Assembly (NCBI RefSeq): GCF_000771405.1
Contig: NZ_JDUI01000008.1
Span: 62,001 to 126,000, forward strand
Length of the DNA: 64,000 nucleotides
DNA from: Bifidobacterium pullorum DSM 20433
GTDB lineage: Bacteria > Actinomycetota > Actinomycetes > Actinomycetales > Bifidobacteriaceae
Reading direction: 5' to 3'
How positions within the stretch are numbered: the first letter of the stretch is position 1; every line of letters begins with the position of its first letter. The position numbers and the translations under genes are program-made. This document shows positions 57,908 to 64,000 of this stretch, piece by piece. The notes beneath the pieces are model-generated. The model had not been told where the DNA came from, made no database searches, and saw only the letters and a list, made by a program, of their open reading frames with translations.

Positions 57908-59296
57908 CTACCAGCGACGGCCCTTGGCACGTTTGCCGCCGGTGCCGGCCACGCCGTCGGGGCCCCACGGCCCGCGATGCGCCTCGCGCAGGGCGGTCAG
58001 ATGATGCTTCATGGCCACCAGCATGATGTGCGCGTCCTCCAGGCCCAGATGCCGTTCGGAGGAATCCTCGGACAGCGCGCCCTGCCGCTTGGCGTAGGCT
58101 TCCAGCGAGTTGTCGCCGTACGGGTGAGCCTCGCTGGGGGCGGCGCCCTCATCCCACCGGCGGCTCATCGGCATCGTGTCGATGATCACGATATGGCCCG
58201 ACCGGTAGCTTTCCGCATACCCCTCCACATTGTGCAGGAAGAAGCGGTGTTCGAAGTTCGCGTTGTGCGCCACGAACGGCTGCTGCTCGAGACGCATCAG
58301 CAGGCCCCGCTGCGCCTCCGGCCATTCGTCGAACAGGTGCCACTGGCTGCTGGAACGCATCTTCACGTCGATGCCGGTCAGGTTGCGGATGGTTTCGTTG
58401 CCATGCCATGCGTTGGCCCGGGTGACGCCGAACCCCAGACGCGCCTGCCCGTACGCGTCCCCCGCCTGATATGAGGGCTCCACGTAGGCCATGCCCGCCG
58501 GGGCATCCTGCGGTCGGGGCGTGACCATGTTCATGTATTCGAAGCCGACGTCGATGATGTAATCGCGCAGCGGATCGGTACCGGTGGTCTCGATGTCGAC
58601 GCCCATGACGGTGTCCAGTCCGCGGCCCGGCAGGTAGACGTCGCGCCAGTCCGAACCGATCGGGGATGCGGCCGCCGTCCCCGAGGCCCCGGTGGTGCCA
58701 CCGGCGGCCTCCTCAAGGCCGGCGGCGACCGGCACCTGGTCGCCGGCACCGCGCTGCTCGCGGGCGCGCTTGCGACGTTCGGCGCGGCCGTTGACCAGCT
58801 CGGCGGTCCTGTCCTGGATGTCGTCGACCGCGGGGGCGCCCTCGGCGGCGTGCAGCACCGGCACGGTGACGCGTTCACGGTGTTCGGAGGTGACCGTCCA
58901 CAACCCCTCGGCCACGCCGCGGTCGCGCAGCAGGTTGATCTCGTCGTTCAGGCGGCGGTTCACGTAGGCGAGCGCCCTCGGCAGCCGGTATGAGGGGATG
59001 AGCCGGTCGTAGTCGGTCATGAACACACGGTCGCAGCAGGTCAGGATCGCCTCCAGACGGTCGCGGATCATCAGGTCGCGGCGCAGCAGGTCGTGTACGT
59101 CGGAAGTCGCGCCCGCGTCGCAGTCGTACGGTGTGGCCACGCCCACGCCATGTACGAAGTCGAGCGTACGCACCCAGTTCCAGTCGATCGGACGATCGTC
59201 CGCGTCGACGTCCATCACCGCGGCCCACTGGTCGATATCGCCGTGCGCGCGCATCAGCCAGTCGCGATCGTCAGCATGTCCATACATCGCGCCCAT
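57908..59296 (-). CDS. DEDD-type 3'-5' exonuclease domain protein
   Basis: 462 residues. The exonuclease domain fills the C-terminal half: GVDIETTGTDP (Exo I, Asp-x-Glu, near 228), VAHNANFEHRFF (Exo II, near 335) and HLGLEDAHIMLVAM (Exo III, DEDDh His and Asp, near 427). The N-terminal 220 residues are not recognised; a Gly/Ala linker separates the two parts. Could act in DNA or RNA trimming. ATG at 59296 has GGGAGGAGG upstream. Confidence 0.8.
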   Translation of the reverse strand: MGAMYGHADDRDWLMRAHGDIDQWAAVMDVDADDRPIDWNWVRTLDFVHGVGVATPYDCDAGATSDVHDLLRRDLMIRDRLEAILTCCDRVFMTDYDRLIPSYRLPRALAYVNRRLNDEINLLRDRGVAEGLWTVTSEHRERVTVPVLHAAEGAPAVDDIQDRTAELVNGRAERRKRAREQRGAGDQVPVAAGLEEAAGGTTGASGTAAASPIGSDWRDVYLPGRGLDTVMGVDIETTGTDPLRDYIIDVGFEYMNMVTPRPQDAPAGMAYVEPSYQAGDAYGQARLGFGVTRANAWHGNETIRNLTGIDVKMRSSSQWHLFDEWPEAQRGLLMRLEQQPFVAHNANFEHRFFLHNVEGYAESYRSGHIVIIDTMPMSRRWDEGAAPSEAHPYGDNSLEAYAKRQGALSEDSSERHLGLEDAHIMLVAMKHHLTALREAHRGPWGPDGVAGTGGKRAKGRRW

Positions 59297-59384
59297 CACA
59301 GCCTCCTCCCGAACGGTCGTACCGTTATCGTACCGGAACACGGGACGTCCGTCCCCGCCCGACCCACCGTATCCGACGGCCCGA

Positions 59385-60041
59385 CTACAGGTCGAAACCG
59401 AGTTCCTCCGCCGCCTCGGTGGGCACCGGGTCCTCGCACCACAGATCGGCCAGGTTCTCGTCGGAGCTCAGTGAGCGGATCTCCGCCTTGTCGATGTACA
59501 CCTCGCCGGACAGATGATCGGTCTCGTGCTGGAAGATGCGGGCCGGCCAGCCGTGCAGCCGCTCCTCGTGGCGTTTGCCGTCCTCGTCCTGCCAGCGGGC
59601 GATGATGTCCAGCCAGCGACGGCGCACCGCCTGGTATCCGGCGAAGCTCAGGCAGCCCTCGTAGAAGCTGCGGGTCTCGGTGCCGACCGGCTCGTAGCTG
59701 GGGTTGATGATGACGTGGAACGGCAGTTCGCCGATTTCGCGCGGATCGTCCTCGTCGCCTTCGCGCACATGGTCCTCGAGCACGGCGATGGCCATCCCGA
59801 GGCCGATCTGGGGACCGGCCAGGCCCACGCCCGGGGCTTCGAGCATCGTGACGCGCATCGCTTCGATGAGTTTGGTCAGCGTGCGCTTGGACAGCTGCCC
59901 CTCGTACGGCATGGTCTGTTGGCGCAGCACCGGCTCGCCCATCTGCACGATCGGCAGGATCCTGTCCTTGCCGCCGGTCTTGATCAGCTGTTCGACCTCG
60001 CGGTTGAGTTCGATATCGACTTTGGCATTCGCTTTGAACAT
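59385..60041 (-). CDS. def: Peptide deformylase
   Basis: 218 residues. Removes the formyl group from new proteins. Motif 1 GVGLAGPQIG, motif 2 YEGCLSF with the metal Cys, and motif 3 FQHETDHLSG with two metal His residues and the catalytic Glu are present. It is longer than type I deformylases at both ends, as in other bifidobacteria. AAGGAAG precedes the ATG. 15 bp behind glmM. Confidence 0.95.
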   Translation of the reverse strand: MFKANAKVDIELNREVEQLIKTGGKDRILPIVQMGEPVLRQQTMPYEGQLSKRTLTKLIEAMRVTMLEAPGVGLAGPQIGLGMAIAVLEDHVREGDEDDPREIGELPFHVIINPSYEPVGTETRSFYEGCLSFAGYQAVRRRWLDIIARWQDEDGKRHEERLHGWPARIFQHETDHLSGEVYIDKAEIRSLSSDENLADLWCEDPVPTEAAEELGFDL

Positions 60042-60056
60042 CGGACTTCCTTGCGT

Positions 60057-61442
60057 TTACAGGGCGAGTTCGTCGGCGACGACCTGGGCCAGACGCGCGC
60101 AGACCTCGTCGGCCTGCTGCTGGGTGGCGGCCTCGGCCATCACGCGCACGAGCGGTTCGGTGCCGGAGGGACGCAGCAGCACGCGACCGGTGTCGCCGAG
60201 CAGCGCCTCCTCACGTTCGACGGCGGCCTGCACCTTGGCGTTGGTGGAGGCGGCGGCCTTGTCCACGTTCGGCACGTTGACCAGCTGCTGCGGCAGCTGC
60301 GGGAAGTCGGCGGCCAGCTCCTTGAGGCTCTTGCCGGACTTCATGACCTCATGGCACAGGGTCAGCGCGGTCAGGGTGCCATCGCCGGTGGTGGCGAATT
60401 CGCGGTTGATCACGTGACCGGACTGTTCGCCGCCGAGCGTGTAGCCGCCGCGCAGCATCTCCTCGAGCACGTAGCGGTCGCCCACATTGGTCTGCACGGT
60501 GGCGATGCCCATGTCCCTCAGGGCCAGCTTCAGACCCAGGTTGCTCATCACGGTCACGACGAGCGTGTCGTGCGCCAGCTTGCCTTCGTTCTTCTTGGCG
60601 CGGGCCAGGATGCCCATGATCTGATCGCCGTTGACCATGTTGCCGTCCTCGTCCACGGCCAAGCAGCGGTCGGCGTCGCCGTCGAAGGCCACGCCCATCA
60701 TGGCGTCGGAGGCCTTGACCATGGCCTGCAGCTGCTCGGGGTGCGTGGAACCGGCGTTCTTGTTGATGTTGTAGCCGTCCGGCGAGGCGTTGATGACCAC
60801 GACCTCGGCGCCGGCGCGGCGCAGCGCCTCCGGGGCCACCACGGAGGTGGCGCCGTTCGCGCAGTCGGCCACGATCTTCAGTCCCTTGAGCGGCTTGGAC
60901 TGGGTCTTATCCGGTCCGATCGGGGCGATGGTGGAGACCAGATGGTCGATGTACAGGTTGGTGGCGGTCGTCGTGTCATGGCTGATGCGGCCCACGCCGG
61001 CGCCGGTCGGACGCTCCCAGTCCTGGCCGAGGACGGCTTCGATCTCCTCCTCCTTGGCGTCGGGCAGCTTGAAGCCGCCGCGCGCGAAGAACTTGATGCC
61101 ATTGTCGGGCATCGGGTTATGGGAGGCGGAAATCACCGCGCCCATCTCCACGTTGAGCACACTGGTCAGGTAGGCGACGCCCGGGGTCGGGATGATGCCC
61201 GCGTCGATCACGTCGAAGCCGCCGGCGCTCATGCCGGCCGACAGCGCGGCGGCCAGGAAGTCGCCGGACACTCGCGTGTCACGGCCGATCAGCGCGCGGC
61301 GACGCCCCTCCGGACGGTCGTCCTTCGTGCCGGGATCGCCCAGCACGCGCACCGCCGCGTCGCCCAGATCGAGCGCCAGCTGCGCGGTCAGGTCACGGTT
61401 CGCCAATCCTCGTACGCCATCGGTTCCGAACATCTTGGGCAT
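60057..61442 (-). CDS. glmM: Phosphoglucosamine mutase
   Basis: 461 residues. Converts glucosamine 6-phosphate to glucosamine 1-phosphate for cell-wall synthesis. FGTDGVRG at the start, the phosphoserine loop ISASHNPMPDNGIK near 108, the metal loop DGDADRCLAVD near 255 and RPSGTEPLVRVM near the end are diagnostic. GAGGCG precedes the ATG at 61442. First gene of the glmM-def-exonuclease-mazG-SNF2 row; 61443-61693 upstream should hold its promoter, though no strong one is evident. Confidence 0.96.
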   Translation of the reverse strand: MPKMFGTDGVRGLANRDLTAQLALDLGDAAVRVLGDPGTKDDRPEGRRRALIGRDTRVSGDFLAAALSAGMSAGGFDVIDAGIIPTPGVAYLTSVLNVEMGAVISASHNPMPDNGIKFFARGGFKLPDAKEEEIEAVLGQDWERPTGAGVGRISHDTTTATNLYIDHLVSTIAPIGPDKTQSKPLKGLKIVADCANGATSVVAPEALRRAGAEVVVINASPDGYNINKNAGSTHPEQLQAMVKASDAMMGVAFDGDADRCLAVDEDGNMVNGDQIMGILARAKKNEGKLAHDTLVVTVMSNLGLKLALRDMGIATVQTNVGDRYVLEEMLRGGYTLGGEQSGHVINREFATTGDGTLTALTLCHEVMKSGKSLKELAADFPQLPQQLVNVPNVDKAAASTNAKVQAAVEREEALLGDTGRVLLRPSGTEPLVRVMAEAATQQQADEVCARLAQVVADELAL

Positions 61443-61693
61443 GGGATTACGCCTCTTCCTCACATCGGCGGCTGCGCGCCGCCCTCATCACAGTTACCGT
61501 GCACCATCGTACTCAACCTGCGGCCCGTGTCCCAAGCGAAGAAGCCGAGCTTGCCCCGTTTCATCGCATTTTCGGGGAAAGGGCATCCGCGGCCTCATCT
61601 CACAGAATCGCCTCTTGCATATACATACGCGCAAAGGCACCGCCGGAATCCACCAGCTCCGCAGGCGCGCCCTGTGGCATGCCCGCCCGGTAC

Positions 61694-61825
61694 AACACGC
61701 CCGGCCTGTACGGACTCTGACACTTCGTGACCGTGACATATCTCAACAATCGTTGAAATAAAGCCGATTCTGGACTTGGATCACGGTCACGAAGTGTCAG
61801 AGTCCGCAGAGGCCGGGCGTGTTCC
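61694..61825. repeat. Inverted-repeat element, copy H (long TIR)
   Basis: AACACGCCCGGCC and GGCCGGGCGTGTT enclose the core CGGACTCTGACACTTCGTGA ... TCACGAAGTGTCAGAGTCCG (61711-61808). The arm variant CACTTCGTGACCGTGA is matched on both sides, showing compensating changes. It lies between glmM and pepN. Confidence 0.87.
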
Positions 61826-61826
61826 G

Positions 61827-61862
61827 CGACTGCGCGTATTAGGCACGACTGCGCGTATTAGG
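61827..61862. repeat. 17-bp tandem direct repeat
   Basis: CGACTGCGCGTATTAGG occurs at 61827-61843 and 61846-61862, period 19, directly after element H and before the pepN terminator. Confidence 0.75.
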
Positions 61863-61867
61863 GGGAA

Positions 61868-61911
61868 AGGCGAGCGGCCCGGACAGTCATCACCGTCCGG
61901 GCCGCTCGCCT
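61868..61911 (-). terminator. Terminator of pepN
   Basis: AGGCGAGCGGCCCGGAC and GTCCGGGCCGCTCGCCT pair over 17 bp with a 10-base loop. On the minus strand it is followed by TTTCCCCC. It begins 25 bp after the pepN stop codon. Confidence 0.85.
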
Positions 61912-61935
61912 ATGCGTCGGGGATACGCCTGCCGC

Positions 61936-64000
61936 TTACTGCAGCGCGGCGTTGTAGTCGCGCACCTTGAGGGCGCGACGGGCGATCTCCAGGTTGCCGA
62001 TCACGATGCGGCGGAACGCGTTGTCCGCGTCGGCGTGGGCCTCAAGCCAGGCGTCGCCCTGCTCGACCAACTTGGCCGGGTCGGCGTACACCGGCCACAG
62101 GCCCTCGAGCAGCGCCTCGGCCATGTGGAAAGTGCGGTTCGTCCAGATCCAATCGGCCTCGGCGAAGTAACGCTCCACATACGGGTCGGCCAGTTCCGGC
62201 TTGGCGCCGGCGAAGCCGCGGGCCACCGCCTCGAGCTGCATGTTGGTCAGCTCCTCATTGCGGATGGCCTCGTTCCACGCCCACTCCTTGGCCTCGGCGG
62301 TGGCGCGGCTGGCGCGGGCGCCCATCGCGAACTCGCGGTTGGCGGTGGTGTCGCGCTTGGCAAGCTCCGCGTCGATGCCGGCCTCGGCGATCTCGTTGAC
62401 GGAGGCGAGGGCCTTGATCAGCGCCCAGCGCATGTCGTTGTCGATGTCCAGACCGTCCAGGCTCACGGTGCCGTCGAGCAGGCCGCGCACGTTCGCGGCG
62501 AACTCGGCGTCGCCCTCCTCGCCATAGCCCAGGTAGGCGTTGACGAGCTGGAACTGGTTGTCGGAGCCGGCCTCGGCGGCGTTCGCCAGCGTCCACAGCT
62601 CGGCGGCCACATGGCGCAGCACGTCGTCGCGGCGGGCCGGGGCCACGTAGTGGTGCGCGGTGGTGCCCATGCAGGCGATCGCATAGCGGAACGTGGTGGA
62701 CTCGGTCTCGTGCGCCAGCAGCTTCAGGGTCGCGTCGATGAACCGCTCGGCCGGCAGTTCGGCGTCACGGGTCATATCCCACAGCGCCAGCCAGATCACG
62801 GCGCGGGCCAGCGCGTCGTCGAAGCGGTACAGGTTCTCGACGGCGAACTCCAGTGAGGCGGCGTCGAAACGCAGCTTCGTGTAGGTCAGGTCGTCGTCGT
62901 TGACCATCAGGAACGACGGGCACGGCTTGCCGGCGGCCTGCTCGACCACGGTGGTCTCGCCGTCCACGTCGAGTTCAATGCGGTCGGTGCGCACCACCTT
63001 GCCGGTGGCCGGATCCTCGTTGTAGAAGCCGACGGCCAGACGATGCGGACGCAGCACCGGATGCTCGGCCGGCGCACTCTGGGTCAGGGTCAAGGAGGCG
63101 ATGGTGCCGTCCTCGTTCCGATCGACGTTCGCGGCGATCGTGTTGATGCCGGCCTGCTCGAGCCACAAGGCGCTCCAGGCCTTCATGTCGCGGCCGGAGG
63201 TGGCCTCCAGCTCGTTGAGCAGGTCGTCGAGCGTGGCGTTGGCGAACGCGTGACGGGTCAGGTAGCGGTGGATGCCGTCGAAGAAGCGCTCACGGCCGAC
63301 GTAGGCGACGAGCTGCTTCAACACGGAGGCGCCCTTGGCGTAGGTGATGCCGTCGAAGTTCACATACGTGTCGTTCAGGTCGTTGATCGGGGCGACGATC
63401 GGGTGCGTGGTCGGCAGCTGGTCCTGGTTCTGACCCCAGCTCTTCTCGCCGGAGCAGAACGTGGCCCAGGCGTCATGCCATTCGGTGGCCTCGGCGGTGG
63501 CGAGCGTGGAGGTGAACTCGGCGAAGGACTCGTTGAGCCACAGGTCGTTCCACCACTTCATCGTCACGTAGTCGCCGAACCACATGTGGGCCAGCTCGTG
63601 CAGCACGGTCACCACGCGGCGCTCGGCCAGGGCGTCGGTGACCTTGGAGTCGAACACGTACTGGTCGCGGATCGTGACCAGGCCGATGTTCTCCATCGCG
63701 CCCGCGTTGTATTCGGGCACGTAGATCTGGTCGTACTTGGCGTACGGGTACGGGATGCCCCAGGTCTTGGCGTAGAACGCGAAGCCCTTCTTGGTGATGT
63801 CGAACAGGTAGTCCACATCCTTGGCGAAGGCCTCGGCCAGGGACTGGCGGCAGAACTGGCCCATCGGCACGATGCGGCCGTCCTCGTTCTCGTACTCGGT
63901 GTGCCACTGCGCGTACGGGCCGGCGCAGATCGCGGTCAGGTAGGAGCTCATTGTCACGGTCGGCTCGAACACCCAGCGCTTGACGCGCTCGGCCGGACGG
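61936..64000 (-). CDS. pepN: Aminopeptidase N, C-terminal part (start beyond right edge)
   Basis: M1-family zinc aminopeptidase; 688 codons including the stop are visible. GAMEN substrate motif, then HELAHMWFGDY with HExxH and the third zinc ligand Glu 18 residues later in WLNESFAE. The ERAP1-like C-terminal helical domain follows and ends RRALKVRDYNAALQ. Family members of this actinobacterial type have about 860-870 residues, so roughly 180 are missing on the right. Cytoplasmic peptide degradation. Strong terminator behind it. Confidence 0.95.
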   Translation of the reverse strand, partial: RPAERVKRWVFEPTVTMSSYLTAICAGPYAQWHTEYENEDGRIVPMGQFCRQSLAEAFAKDVDYLFDITKKGFAFYAKTWGIPYPYAKYDQIYVPEYNAGAMENIGLVTIRDQYVFDSKVTDALAERRVVTVLHELAHMWFGDYVTMKWWNDLWLNESFAEFTSTLATAEATEWHDAWATFCSGEKSWGQNQDQLPTTHPIVAPINDLNDTYVNFDGITYAKGASVLKQLVAYVGRERFFDGIHRYLTRHAFANATLDDLLNELEATSGRDMKAWSALWLEQAGINTIAANVDRNEDGTIASLTLTQSAPAEHPVLRPHRLAVGFYNEDPATGKVVRTDRIELDVDGETTVVEQAAGKPCPSFLMVNDDDLTYTKLRFDAASLEFAVENLYRFDDALARAVIWLALWDMTRDAELPAERFIDATLKLLAHETESTTFRYAIACMGTTAHHYVAPARRDDVLRHVAAELWTLANAAEAGSDNQFQLVNAYLGYGEEGDAEFAANVRGLLDGTVSLDGLDIDNDMRWALIKALASVNEIAEAGIDAELAKRDTTANREFAMGARASRATAEAKEWAWNEAIRNEELTNMQLEAVARGFAGAKPELADPYVERYFAEADWIWTNRTFHMAEALLEGLWPVYADPAKLVEQGDAWLEAHADADNAFRRIVIGNLEIARRALKVRDYNAALQ

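Noticed and set aside
1..64000. Prophage, integrase or transposase genes
   Set aside because: No protein with such motifs was seen on either strand; mobility signals here are limited to non-coding repeats.

Overview
The window is a 64 kb stretch of a high-GC actinobacterial chromosome, almost certainly Bifidobacterium. The evidence is dense intracellular glycosidases (GH3 twice, GH42, GH32, GH172, GH5) with their own TetR and LacI repressors, strictly anaerobic enzymes (NrdDG, an acyl-CoA dehydratase activase), an actinobacterial T-box in front of ileS, and several probable leaderless genes. The species cannot be fixed from the sequence. The GH172/GH32/Lpl-type ABC locus resembles the one known from B. 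dentium.

Layout. 1-1 kb: 5' part of ileS with its T-box leader. 1-22 kb: a beta-glucoside/beta-galactoside region. It holds a GH3 and a divergent TetR; an isolated endonuclease-like gene between two inverted-repeat elements; a LacI regulator; a marR-ABC-ABC exporter operon; a GH3-esterase operon with a divergent TetR; a GH5 exo-beta-1,3-glucanase-like gene; and an MFS-GH42 operon with a third TetR. The three TetR proteins are paralogues, and TACC/GGTA palindromes lie at the glycosidase or transporter promoters beside them. 22-29 kb: a 1601-residue dehydratase activase, a hexose-phosphate mutarotase and an exported C39-like peptidase. 29-32.5 kb: nrdD-nrdG with a pair of NrdR boxes. 32.6-38.9 kb: xseA-xseB, a small toxin-antitoxin-like pair, a membrane endonuclease/phosphatase, 5-formyl-THF cyclo-ligase, and a TcyP-like symporter preceded by a Cys-Cys mini-ORF. 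39-43 kb: tRNA-Arg(CCU), ppx, an orphan vsr, an oxidoreductase and a zinc-ribbon membrane protein. 43.4-53 kb: a fructan locus, all on the minus strand (GH172; LplA/B/C-type transporter; DUF624; LacI; GH32), with LacI operators at two promoters. 53-61.4 kb: glmM-def-exonuclease-mazG-SNF2 on one strand. 61.9-64 kb: 3' part of pepN.

The most unusual content is non-coding. A family of about 95-145 bp inverted-repeat elements (TIR CGGACTCTGA) occurs eight times, mostly next to gene ends, once as a tandem triplet and once bracketing a DUF559-type nuclease gene. There are also a second element pair of exactly 106 bp, a three-unit 63-bp tandem array of hairpins, a 94-bp-period terminator cassette behind xseB, and a 17-bp perfect hairpin in the nrdD leader. 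No prophage, insertion sequence with transposase, rRNA or CRISPR array was seen.
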